DNA of 8,777 nt from Dehalococcoidia bacterium (GTDB lineage: Bacteria; Chloroflexota; Dehalococcoidia; SZUA-161; SpSt-899). Numbering within the stretch: position 1 is the stretch's first letter; every line of letters begins with the position of its first letter. This document shows, one piece after another, positions 1 to 7,039 of this stretch. The stretch is from contig JALPXQ010000053.1 in NCBI GenBank assembly GCA_023271515.1, forward strand, positions 1 through 8,777, read 5' to 3'. Position numbers and translations under genes: made by a program. The notes below the pieces were generated by a model. That model had not been told where the DNA came from, did no database searches, and saw only the letters and a list, made by a program, of their open reading frames with translations.

Positions 1-95
1 AGCGAATGTCAAGCGTTACCGCCTTGAATGGTCGTTCGAAGTTTGGTGAAACGAAACCGGGGACACAGAAACAGCCGTTGCGCCAAAGATGACCC
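1..95. other. Downstream flank of fchA, no gene recognised
   Basis: After the fchA stop the remaining 95 bases show no convincing coding frame on either strand and no clear hairpin plus T-run terminator. A minus-strand TTGACA at 7-12 could be a -35 box for a gene further left, but any -10 would lie outside the window. Confidence 0.4.
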
Positions 96-725
96 TTACA
101 AAAGTTTCTTATCCACCTGTTGCGCTACCCGGTTTTTCAGGATCGCCATTTGTTCTTCTAACGCTCCCAGCTCTTGCTCCACCGCTTTCTTATATGTTTC
201 ATCCGTTAAGCTCGAAAGATTGATCTTGACGTTGTAAACTCCGCCCCGAAAGGCAGCTTCCCCCAGGTGAGCGGCTACCCCACCGTCGCTTATGGCATTG
301 ACATTGCCCTTTTGAATGACTACCTCTGCGAGTTCGACAATTTTTATCGAGTGTCTTGCCACTTCCAAGGGAACTTCCGCTGCTCTCCTGGTTGCTTGCT
401 GTACTTCGACCCCTCTTTTTCCCTTTGCCTCAGCGCTGTCCTGGGGGAATCTGAGGGCAGCCAGCAGGGCATCAAATGCCTGACTATCCTCATCCACCAG
501 ACACATCATCCTGGTTTTTAAAGATGCTGCCTTCCTGGATACCTCCTTTAACTCATCTTCTACATTCTTGTATCTTTCCTTTCCCAGCGTGAGAGCGGCC
601 ACCATGGCGACCAGCGCTGCCCCAAGAGCACCAGCGAGAGCGGAGGCGCTGCCTCCCCCCGGCGAGGGCGAGCCCCGGGCAAGTTCCTCCAGAAATTCAG
701 CTACCTTTAAGTCAACAAGTTTCAT
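96..725 (-). CDS. fchA: Formimidoyltetrahydrofolate cyclodeaminase (FchA)
   Basis: Cytosolic enzyme that converts 5-formimidoyl-THF to 5,10-methenyl-THF and ammonia, the last step of this histidine route. The 209-residue protein is a stand-alone cyclodeaminase of normal size. It starts MKLVDLKVAEF and then has the glycine-rich PSPGGGSASALAGALGAAL stretch (about residues 27-45) typical of the family's folate-binding region. The rest is predicted mostly helical, ending in a Lys-rich tail. I chose the ATG at 725 because MKLVDL is where homologues usually begin and because GGAGG lies 11 bases upstream. Upstream TTG (746) and ATG (743) codons are in frame but would add an unconserved MEAGYY segment. 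The start overlaps the end of hutI by 14 bases, which suggests translational coupling. In animals this activity is fused to the formiminotransferase; here the two are separate genes. Family assignment is confident. Confidence 0.93.
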   Translation of the reverse strand: MKLVDLKVAEFLEELARGSPSPGGGSASALAGALGAALVAMVAALTLGKERYKNVEDELKEVSRKAASLKTRMMCLVDEDSQAFDALLAALRFPQDSAEAKGKRGVEVQQATRRAAEVPLEVARHSIKIVELAEVVIQKGNVNAISDGGVAAHLGEAAFRGGVYNVKINLSSLTDETYKKAVEQELGALEEQMAILKNRVAQQVDKKLL

Positions 726-1992
726 ATAATACCCTGCCTCCATCAACCACTACCACTCCCTTCTTGATGACCTTATCCACCAGGTTAACCCCGTAGTGGT
801 ACATTAGAAACTCTATGTTAGGGGCATCCCATATTACTACATCCCCCAACTTGCCCTGTTCAAAACTGCCAGCACTATCTCCCCTGCCAGCAGCGTAGGC
901 ACCGTTGATGGTAACGGCGGTCATCACTTCCTCCGGGGTCATCTTCAATTTAAGGCTGGCTAAGTTCATAATTATCTGCAGCGATTCGGTAGGACTGGAG
1001 CCGGGATTAAAATCTGTTGCCAGGGCCAACGGCAGCCCCATCTCCAGCATTTTCACCGCCGGGGCAAAATGAGGCAACATGAGGGAGAAGGATGTCCCGG
1101 GAAGAAGTACGCCCATCACACCCCTTGCTACCATCGCCTTGATGCCGGCATCGGAGGAACAAAGAAGGTGGTCGGCTGTTGCTGCTTCTACTTCCGCCGC
1201 CAGCTCGGCGCCCCCGAAGGGAACCAGTTCATCGGCATGAAGTTTAGGTCGCAATCCATACGTCCTCCCCGCCAGGAGGATATCGCGCGACTCTTCGATA
1301 GTAAAAACCCCTTCTTCACAAAACACATCGCAGAACTCAGCCAAGCCTTGCGCCGCCACTTCAGGGATCATTTCGTTAATTACCAGGTCAACGAAGTCCT
1401 GTTTGTTTCCCTTATACTCTTCGGGGACCACATGAGCTCCCAGAAAGGTGGGGATGATGTCAACCGGATGGGTTCTGTCCAGCTCCTTCAAAACTCTCAA
1501 TGACTTAAGTTCGCCTTCCAGATTTAGCCCATAGCCGCTCTTGGCCTCGATTGTGGTTGTCCCGTGAGCCAGCATTCTATTGAGGGATTTCTTGCCCTGC
1601 ATGATCAGTTCATCTTCGGTGGCCCTCCTTGTCTTTTCTACGGTGTTCAGTATCCCTCCGCCCTCTTGAAGGATATCCATGTAGGAGTAGCCCTTAAGTT
1701 TGAGGGCCAGCTCCTTTTCCCGCCAGCCGCAAAAAACCGCGTGTGTATGGGCATCCACCAAACCCGGAGTGACACACTGTCCCCTGGCATCGATTATCGG
1801 GGTGTCATCTTGGATTTCAAAATCCTTTAGAATGCGCTCCTTACCCACGCCAGTAATTCTACCCCCAGATATAACGAGAGCGCCACTCTCAATAACGCTA
1901 AACTCCATGATATCCTTCCGTGTCCTCGGCCGGGGCGGCCCGGCCATGGTCACCAGTTGTCCGATGTTTTTTACCACCAAATCTACTCTCAT
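712..1992 (-). CDS. hutI: Imidazolonepropionase (HutI)
   Basis: Metal-dependent amidohydrolase that opens 4-imidazolone-5-propionate to N-formimino-L-glutamate in the cytosol. The protein is 426 residues, close to the usual 400-430. Visible active-site motifs, in order, are DAHTHAVF (H82 and H84), FLGAHVVP (H187), KLHADE (H252, E255), a later His at 275 and ATDFNPGSSP (D327, N329). These are the metal-ligand and substrate-binding motifs of the HutI family. The N-terminal 60 residues form the small beta domain seen in amidohydrolases. The ATG at 1992 follows the ftcD stop by 11 bases with only a weak GGTTGG-like ribosome site, so translation probably depends on ribosomes finishing ftcD. Its own end overlaps fchA. 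Its position between ftcD and fchA separates the two folate-handling genes. All key residues look intact. Confidence 0.96.
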   Translation of the reverse strand: MRVDLVVKNIGQLVTMAGPPRPRTRKDIMEFSVIESGALVISGGRITGVGKERILKDFEIQDDTPIIDARGQCVTPGLVDAHTHAVFCGWREKELALKLKGYSYMDILQEGGGILNTVEKTRRATEDELIMQGKKSLNRMLAHGTTTIEAKSGYGLNLEGELKSLRVLKELDRTHPVDIIPTFLGAHVVPEEYKGNKQDFVDLVINEMIPEVAAQGLAEFCDVFCEEGVFTIEESRDILLAGRTYGLRPKLHADELVPFGGAELAAEVEAATADHLLCSSDAGIKAMVARGVMGVLLPGTSFSLMLPHFAPAVKMLEMGLPLALATDFNPGSSPTESLQIIMNLASLKLKMTPEEVMTAVTINGAYAAGRGDSAGSFEQGKLGDVVIWDAPNIEFLMYHYGVNLVDKVIKKGVVVVDGGRVLYETC

Positions 1993-2003
1993 AAGAAACC
2001 AAC

Positions 2004-2903
2004 CTATTCGTAGAGATGATTCTCCAGTATCTGTTCCCTGGAGAATCCTTCCAGTTGAAGATAGTGCTCGGCCACATCGATCAGGGCATCTACAGGGGTA
2101 AGCCCGACGATCTCGCTTCCGATAACAGGCACGCCATATCTTTTGGCTTCCATCTTTACCATCTCATAAGACCGGTATAGGGATGTCTGCCTGTAGTTAA
2201 TCATGTTCATAGAAACCTGGGCTACGTTCTTTTCCTCCAGCATAACCCCCATGGCCATTACATTCTTCAAACCGCCACCGGCCTCCCTTATAACCTTTGC
2301 TATTTTCTTGGCGATGTTTACATCAGGGGTTCCCAGATTGACGTTGAAAGCAATAAGCGGCATTCTGGCTCCAATTGCGATAGCTCCAGCAGTAGGGTGG
2401 ACTTTGGCAGGTCCAAAATCGGGTGTCCGCCCGGGTTCTTTGATTGCCTCCTTCAACCCCTCATATTGGCCATGCCGTATGGCGGGCAGGCTCCTTCGTT
2501 CTGAGATAGTGGCTGCCTCACCATAGAGATAGACCGGCAGATTTAACCCGGAGGCCACCTTCGCTCCCAGTGCCTTCGCTAACGCCACACATTCGGTCAT
2601 TGTTATTCCCTTGATAGGGACGAAAGGGACCACATCGCAGGCCCCGATGCGGGGATGGCTGCCTTGGTGTTCCTCCATGTTGATGAGGGCTACTGCCTTT
2701 TCGATCAGTCGGTACGCTGCCTCCTTTACCCCCTCGGAGTCTCCAATAAAGGTTATCACGCTGCGGTTATGGTCCGCATCGGAAGAGCAGCCCAGTAAAG
2801 TGACCCCGGAAGTGGCCTTCACCACACTTACTATCTCTTCTACTACCTCAGGGCGCCGGCCCTCACTAACATTGGGAACGCACTCGATGATCTGCTTGGC
2901 CAT
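2004..2903 (-). CDS. ftcD: Glutamate formimidoyltransferase (FtcD)
   Basis: Transfers the formimino group of N-formimino-L-glutamate to tetrahydrofolate, giving L-glutamate and 5-formimidoyl-THF. The 299 residues correspond to the two formiminotransferase subdomains only; the cyclodeaminase half of the bifunctional animal enzyme is encoded separately (96-725). Recognisable motifs are the N-terminal ECVPNVSEGR (about residues 7-16), the HNRSVITFIG strand (about 45-54) and the HQGSHPRIGACD loop (79-90). H83 in that loop is the likely counterpart of the catalytic histidine of the mammalian enzyme, an assignment made from the motif and not from an alignment. The C-terminal half has LIAFNVNLGTPD and VAQVSMNMINY. 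The ATG at 2903 is well supported by AGGAGG about nine bases upstream, the strongest ribosome site in the operon. The gap to hutH is 26 bases. The product glutamate is the main nitrogen and carbon gain of the pathway. Confidence 0.95.
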   Translation of the reverse strand: MAKQIIECVPNVSEGRRPEVVEEIVSVVKATSGVTLLGCSSDADHNRSVITFIGDSEGVKEAAYRLIEKAVALINMEEHQGSHPRIGACDVVPFVPIKGITMTECVALAKALGAKVASGLNLPVYLYGEAATISERRSLPAIRHGQYEGLKEAIKEPGRTPDFGPAKVHPTAGAIAIGARMPLIAFNVNLGTPDVNIAKKIAKVIREAGGGLKNVMAMGVMLEEKNVAQVSMNMINYRQTSLYRSYEMVKMEAKRYGVPVIGSEIVGLTPVDALIDVAEHYLQLEGFSREQILENHLYE

Positions 2904-2909
2904 AGGGCC

Positions 2910-2923
2910 ATCCTCCTTCTCTA
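2910..2923 (-). promoter_or_regulatory. Strong ribosome binding site of ftcD
   Basis: On the minus strand the 26-base gap between hutH and ftcD holds AGAAGGAGG followed by ATGGCCCT and then the ftcD ATG. It is the best Shine-Dalgarno match in the operon. An earlier ATG just after the GGAGG is too close to the site to be favoured. This suggests ftcD is initiated independently, whereas hutH and fchA overlap their upstream genes. Confidence 0.7.
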
Positions 2924-2929
2924 ATGGGG

Positions 2930-4459
2930 TTAATGCAACTTGCCAACATCCTGTTCGATTGAGCTGATCAACATTTCATCTCTGATGAGCCCCACCATCT
3001 TATTAATGTCGGGATACAAAATTCTATCTGCATCTAACCTGGGTATTATTTCTCGTATTACCTCATAAGCTCTTCTCGAGCCTATTCCTGGCTTTAGCGG
3101 CCTGAGATAATCTAATCCTTGAGCTGCACAGAGAAGTTCGATAGCAATTACTGTTTCCGAATTTTCCAGGATATCCCTTGCTTTTCTAGCAGCGATGGTC
3201 CCCATACTCACATGGTCTTCCTGGTTTGCTGAGGTGGGAATAGAGTCTACACTGGCTGGATGAGCCAGAACTTTGTTTTCTGAGACCAGAGATGCCGCTG
3301 TATATTGCGCCAGCATGAGACCTGAATTCAGTCCACCCTGTTCGGTCAGGAAACCGGGCAGCCCGCTCAGATGTGGATCGAGCAGGCGTGCTATTCGCCT
3401 CTCGGAAATATTTGCCAGTTCGGCCAGGGCAATACCTAAAAAGTCCATCGCCAGAGCTATCGGCTGGCCATGGAAATTGCCGCCAGCGCGAACCTCATTG
3501 CTGTCGGAAAAAATCAACGGGTTGTCCGTTGCTGAATTCAGCTCGATCTCTATCACTTCTCGGGCATAGGTGATGGCATTGCGAGATGCTCCGTGCACTT
3601 GAGGTACACAACGCAGAGAATATGGGTCCTGTACCTTTGAACAGGTCTTGTGAGAGGCGATAATCTCGCTTTGCCTGGTTAGATTTCGTATGTTCTCTGC
3701 CGATATCAGTTGGCCGGGATGGGGCCTTACGCGATGAAGAGCCTCATCAAATATCGTGTCCGTTGCCTTCAATGCTTCCAGGCTCATAGCCGCAGCAAGG
3801 TCAGCAGTCTTGGTCAGTCTCCGGGCATCCCAAAGGGTCAGAGCACCGATAGCGGTCATTACCTGTGCCCCGTTAACAAATGAGATCCCCTCTTTCGCAC
3901 GTAACGAACTGATCGGCTCTACCCCCGCCCTCTCCATTGCCTCCTTGCCGCTTAGCCGCTGTCCCCGAAAGATGGCCTCACCCTCACCTATCATTGCCAA
4001 TGCTATATGTGCCAGAGGTGCCAGGTCTCCACTGGCACCTACTGAGCCCTTCTCTGGAACTACGGGATGGACTCGCTTATTCAGCATCTCTATGACTTTT
4101 TGCACTATGTCCAATCGTATACCTGAGTAGCCTTTAGCCCAGGTATTCGCCCGCAGCAGCATGACCGCCCGTACTGTATCCTCAGGCAATGGCCTTCCTA
4201 CGCCCACAGCATGGCTCATAATAATATTCTTCTGCAAGAGTTCCATCTCTCTGGGAGAAATGGTGATATTACTCAACTCACCGACACCTGTAGTGACACC
4301 GTAGATTACCTGCTTCTCTTCCACTAATCTCTCAACCACCGCCTTTGCCTCCACCACTTTCTTTGCGGCCTCAGGCGCTAGACTAACTTGTGTGCCGCGG
4401 CGAGCCACAGCCACTACCTCATCGAGGGAAAGATTATCGCCGTCGAGAATTATGCTCAT
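2930..4459 (-). CDS. hutH: Histidine ammonia-lyase (HutH)
   Basis: Catalyses the first step, L-histidine to trans-urocanate and ammonia, in the cytosol, probably as a homotetramer like other family members. The 509-residue length matches typical bacterial HutH. The GSVGASGDLAPLAH motif contains the Ala142-Ser143-Gly144 triad that cyclises into the MIO electrophile. Y53 (VIYGVTTGVG) and H83 (MSHAVGVG) sit where the catalytic Tyr and His are known in the Pseudomonas enzyme. Further family motifs include QDPYSLRCVPQVHGASR, SATDNPL, GGNFHGQP and the QEDHVSMG segment near the C-terminus. The start codon overlaps the hutU stop in an ATGA arrangement at 4456-4459, so translation is very likely coupled. 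Nothing in the active-site motifs suggests loss of function. The related aromatic ammonia-lyases (phenylalanine or tyrosine) are much less likely given the hut context. Confidence 0.97.
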   Translation of the reverse strand: MSIILDGDNLSLDEVVAVARRGTQVSLAPEAAKKVVEAKAVVERLVEEKQVIYGVTTGVGELSNITISPREMELLQKNIIMSHAVGVGRPLPEDTVRAVMLLRANTWAKGYSGIRLDIVQKVIEMLNKRVHPVVPEKGSVGASGDLAPLAHIALAMIGEGEAIFRGQRLSGKEAMERAGVEPISSLRAKEGISFVNGAQVMTAIGALTLWDARRLTKTADLAAAMSLEALKATDTIFDEALHRVRPHPGQLISAENIRNLTRQSEIIASHKTCSKVQDPYSLRCVPQVHGASRNAITYAREVIEIELNSATDNPLIFSDSNEVRAGGNFHGQPIALAMDFLGIALAELANISERRIARLLDPHLSGLPGFLTEQGGLNSGLMLAQYTAASLVSENKVLAHPASVDSIPTSANQEDHVSMGTIAARKARDILENSETVIAIELLCAAQGLDYLRPLKPGIGSRRAYEVIREIIPRLDADRILYPDINKMVGLIRDEMLISSIEQDVGKLH

Positions 4460-6126
4460 TTTCCCCTCGGCATCTCTATTCCTCTCTGTTTGACAACCTT
4501 CAAAGCCGCCTCGTAGCCGGCATCGGCATGTCTCACCACACCGAGGCCGGGGTCAACTGTGAGCACACGCTCCAACCGTCTTGCCGCCGCGTCGGTGCCA
4601 TCGGCCACGATCACCATGCCTGCATGGATCGATTTGCCGATGCCGACACCGCCGCCGTGATGCACCGAGACCCAGGTGGCACCACAGACTGCATTGAGCA
4701 GGGCGTTCAAGATGGGCCAATCGGCGATCACATCGCTGCCATCTTTCATGCCTTCAGTCTCTCTGTTCGGGGAAGCCACCGAGCCCGCATCCAGATGGTC
4801 TCGTCCTATTACGATAGGTGCCTTCACCTCGCCCCTTCGCACGAGCTCGTTAAAGCAGCGGCCTGCCCTGGCACGGTCTCCATATCCCAGCCAGCAGATT
4901 CTGGCCGGCAGACCCTGAAATGTCACCTTATCCTGAGCCATCCTTATCCAGCGGCCGAGGGATTCGTCATCCGGAAAGAGCTCCAGGATAGCCTGGTCGG
5001 TGCGATAAATATCTGCTGGTTCGCCTGAAAGTGCTACCCACCGGAAGGGCCCTTTTCCTTCACAGAACATCGGGCGAATGTATTGAGGCACAAAGCCGGG
5101 GAATTGAAAGGCGTTTTTCAGACCACCCTTTTCCGCCTGCCCGCGGATGTTGTTCCCATAGTCAAAGACCACCGCGCCCAGCTTACGCAAGTCAACCATC
5201 GCCTGGACGTGCTTGACCATCGATTCAAATGACATCTCGATATATCTCTGAGGGTCGCTTTGACGGAGTTCCAGCGCCTCCTCAAGGGAGAGTCCGGCAG
5301 GCACGTAGCCATGCAGCTCATCGTGTGCTGCTGTCTGATCGGTGACCACATCCGGTCTTACCCCGCGACGAATAACTTCCGGATAGATATCAGCCGCATT
5401 GCCGAGAAGGCCGATCGATTTGGGCTCACCTTTCTTTATGCAGTCTTGAGCGATTTCCAAAGCCTCATCCAAATCCTCGACTGCCATATCAAGGTAATTC
5501 GTTTCAAGCCTTCTCTTGATCTTCTGTGGATTCACCTCAACTATTATCCCCACACCCTCGTTCATGGTGATGGCAAGTGGCTGTGCCCCTCCCATCTCAC
5601 CTAAGCCAGCGGTGAGCACCAGCTTGCTCTTTAGAGACCCGCCGAAGTGCTGCCGACTTACCTCAGCCAGCGTCTCATAAGTCCCCTGCAGTATGCCCTG
5701 TGTGCCGATATAAATCCAACTCCCGGCCGTCATCTGGCCAAACATGATCAGCCCCAGCTCTTCCAGTTCACGAAATTTTGGCCAGGTGGCCCAATCAGGC
5801 ACCATCAAGGAGTTAGCAATGAGCACTCGCGGAGCATCTTCATGAGTTCGGAAGATGGCCACCGGCCTACCCGATTGCACCACCAGCGTTTCGTCGGCTT
5901 CAAGCTGCTTCAAGGCACTGATGATGGCATGGTAATCCTCCCAGCTTCGTGCCGCCTTACCCGTCCCCCCGTAGACGATCAGGTTAGCCGGGTCACCAGC
6001 CACATCGGGGTCCAGGTTATTCATCAGCATCCTGAGAGGAGCCTCCTGGAGCCAACCTTTACAGCAGAGCTGTGCACCTCGGGGTGCATGAATCACGTCT
6101 GGAATGACTGCGGTTTTCTCGGCCAT
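4456..6126 (-). CDS. hutU: Urocanate hydratase (HutU)
   Basis: Adds water to urocanate to form 4-imidazolone-5-propionate, using tightly bound NAD+ as an electrophile. The 556 residues match the usual length of about 555. Features seen are the N-terminal APRGAQLCCKGW segment, YGGTGKAAR (52-60), the glycine-rich NAD-binding loop AGLGEMGGAQPLA (173-185), DQTAAHDELHGY (263-274) and the urocanase signature FQGLPARICWLGYGDRARAG, whose C411 corresponds to the known active-site cysteine. Near the C-terminus there is VSVHHGGGVGIG. The ATG at 6126 has AAGGCGGTG five bases upstream and gives the family-typical N-terminus. It is the first enzyme gene of the operon, 83 bases after the regulator gene and overlapping hutH by four bases. 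In its leader lies a possible 12-codon ORF (6139-6177). The GC content looks slightly higher than in neighbouring genes by eye, but I did not measure it. Confidence 0.97.
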   Translation of the reverse strand: MAEKTAVIPDVIHAPRGAQLCCKGWLQEAPLRMLMNNLDPDVAGDPANLIVYGGTGKAARSWEDYHAIISALKQLEADETLVVQSGRPVAIFRTHEDAPRVLIANSLMVPDWATWPKFRELEELGLIMFGQMTAGSWIYIGTQGILQGTYETLAEVSRQHFGGSLKSKLVLTAGLGEMGGAQPLAITMNEGVGIIVEVNPQKIKRRLETNYLDMAVEDLDEALEIAQDCIKKGEPKSIGLLGNAADIYPEVIRRGVRPDVVTDQTAAHDELHGYVPAGLSLEEALELRQSDPQRYIEMSFESMVKHVQAMVDLRKLGAVVFDYGNNIRGQAEKGGLKNAFQFPGFVPQYIRPMFCEGKGPFRWVALSGEPADIYRTDQAILELFPDDESLGRWIRMAQDKVTFQGLPARICWLGYGDRARAGRCFNELVRRGEVKAPIVIGRDHLDAGSVASPNRETEGMKDGSDVIADWPILNALLNAVCGATWVSVHHGGGVGIGKSIHAGMVIVADGTDAAARRLERVLTVDPGLGVVRHADAGYEAALKVVKQRGIEMPRGK

Positions 6127-6138
6127 TTTCGCACCGCC

Positions 6139-6177
6139 TTAAAATGACTTCTCATGGTGAACTAGCTCAATTAACAT
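6139..6177 (-). other. Possible 12-codon leader ORF before hutU
   Basis: The gap between the regulator and hutU contains an ATG-to-TAA frame encoding MLIELVHHEKSF. It is preceded by AAGAGG seven bases before the ATG (plus-strand cctctt at 6185-6190). Its stop codon TAA runs directly into the AAGGCGGTG ribosome site of hutU, 12 bases before the hutU ATG. Two of the 12 codons are adjacent His codons. A leader peptide of this kind could couple hutU translation to the regulator mRNA or sense histidine supply. However, no clear attenuator hairpin was seen, and such a short frame can arise by chance. Confidence 0.25.
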
Positions 6178-6209
6178 CTTTCAACCTCTTGCCGCTGTTC
6201 ATTTTCTAA

Positions 6210-6917
6210 TCAATCGCCGTTTAATAACATATCAAGGTGTTCTCTCATTTTCTCCCGGGCAAGTTTGGCATCTTTGTCTTTGATGGCGGCATAAATTTGG
6301 TGGTGTTTCTCCAGCGACTCCTTGATATGCTGCTCATCTTTAGGCAGATAGTAATCTTCTTCGACCTCTTGCCATAACTGCTGTCTCATGAGATCGAGGA
6401 GCAGACAAATAACCCTTTCTATGACTGGATTTCGCGTGGCTCTGGCAATAGCCAGATGAAAATCTCGATGTGCCTCGAGATACCTCCGATAATCCTCAAT
6501 ATCTGCCAGCTCACCCATGCGCTTCAAAACCGACTCGATCCCTGCGATATCCACATCAGTAGCTCTATCTACGGCGAATTCTATGATGCTGTCTTCGAAA
6601 ACCCTACGAGTTTCCAGGACATCAGAAGGGCTTTCGTTCTCTTTCAATACAGACAGAATGTGGGACTCACCATTTGCATTTTCGGGAGAGCCCTTGACAT
6701 AAGTTCCATCACCGGCTCTACTCTCAACTATCCCTACTATCTTAAGGGCGCTGAAGGCCTCACGCACAGATGATCTGCTTACCCCTGTCTTCTCGGCGAT
6801 TACCCGTTCCGGTGGCAACTTATCACCGACCTTGTACAGGCCGTCTTGAATTACCTTGATTATCTGCTCTACCGCATAAACAGATCTCTTCTTGTGTTCG
6901 ATCCTCTCAAAGGGCAT
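6210..6917 (-). CDS. FadR/FCD-type GntR transcriptional regulator, likely of the hut operon
   Basis: The 235-residue protein has an N-terminal winged helix-turn-helix of the GntR family (about residues 10-75), with LPPERVIAEKTGVSRSSVREAFSAL in two adjoining parts and the wing GDGTYV. A C-terminal all-helical FCD ligand-binding domain follows (about 98-232). Candidate metal-binding histidines are H150 and H154 in the DFHLAIARA region, H205 and H227. Many FCD proteins have Asp where H150 stands, so the metal site may be atypical. The ATG at 6917 has AGAGGA about nine bases upstream. It lies directly upstream of hutU on the same strand, with an operator-like palindrome in its own promoter, so it probably controls itself and the hut genes. 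A hut intermediate such as urocanate would be the expected ligand, but that is inference. It is not HutC, which belongs to a different GntR subfamily with a UTRA domain. Confidence 0.9.
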   Translation of the reverse strand: MPFERIEHKKRSVYAVEQIIKVIQDGLYKVGDKLPPERVIAEKTGVSRSSVREAFSALKIVGIVESRAGDGTYVKGSPENANGESHILSVLKENESPSDVLETRRVFEDSIIEFAVDRATDVDIAGIESVLKRMGELADIEDYRRYLEAHRDFHLAIARATRNPVIERVICLLLDLMRQQLWQEVEEDYYLPKDEQHIKESLEKHHQIYAAIKDKDAKLAREKMREHLDMLLNGD

Positions 6918-6944
6918 TGAACATTTCCTCTACATGGGATAATA

Positions 6945-6970
6945 TCAGACAGCAGCTATATGTTGTCTGA
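6945..6970. repeat. Inverted repeat TCAGACA / TGTCTGA in the operon leader
   Basis: Perfect 7-base arms at 6945-6951 and 6964-6970 are separated by 12 bases. The right arm is inside the operator-like palindrome. The spacer is short enough for a weak RNA hairpin in the leader transcript, but the position next to a GntR gene favours a protein-binding role. No T-run follows, so it is not a terminator. Confidence 0.55.
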
Positions 6971-6973
6971 CCA
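6963..6973. promoter_or_regulatory. Candidate GntR (FadR-subfamily) operator
   Basis: The sequence TTGTCTGACCA fits the known FadR-subfamily operator pattern TNGTNNNACNA at every fixed position. It lies just downstream of the predicted transcription start, where a bound repressor would block promoter clearance. A second half-site, TCAGACA at 6945-6951, is the exact reverse complement of TGTCTGA at 6964-6970, so two regulator dimers or a looped complex could bind. The likely ligand-responsive repressor is the adjacent gene product, which would make the operon autoregulated. Confidence 0.6.
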
Positions 6974-6982
6974 ATGTAGAAT

Positions 6983-7011
6983 ATAATAACATATCCTGAT
7001 GAGATTGTCAA
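6983..7011 (-). promoter_or_regulatory. Sigma-70-type promoter of the gntR-hut operon
   Basis: On the minus strand there is a perfect -35 box TTGACA (7006-7011), a 17-base spacer and the -10 box TATTAT (6983-6988), which also has a TG extension (TGT before the -10). Transcription should begin near 6976, leaving a leader of about 59 bases before the regulator ATG at 6917. No other promoter of comparable quality was seen upstream of any hut gene, so this one probably drives all six genes. Confidence 0.8.
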
Positions 7012-7039
7012 GCGACTTCTGATCTGCTAAAGGCCGTCG

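Noticed and set aside
7..12. Minus-strand TTGACA as the promoter of a gene left of the window
   Set aside because: The -10 region would be outside the window, so it cannot be tested and a six-base match alone is weak.
2904..2929. Internal promoter in the hutH-ftcD gap
   Set aside because: The 26 bases hold only a strong ribosome binding site; no promoter boxes were recognised.
4390..5028. Plus-strand 212-residue open frame antisense to hutU and hutH
   Set aside because: It lies wholly opposite strongly conserved urocanase and ammonia-lyase coding sequence, has low-complexity His/Cys/Arg-rich composition and no ribosome site. It is a shadow of codon bias on the other strand.
5647..6147. Plus-strand 166-residue open frame antisense to the hutU 5' half
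   Set aside because: No recognisable domain and entirely opposite hutU; treated as a shadow frame.
6127..6209. A terminator or second promoter between the regulator and hutU
   Set aside because: No hairpin with T-run and no convincing -35/-10 pair was found, so the regulator and hut genes are treated as one transcript.
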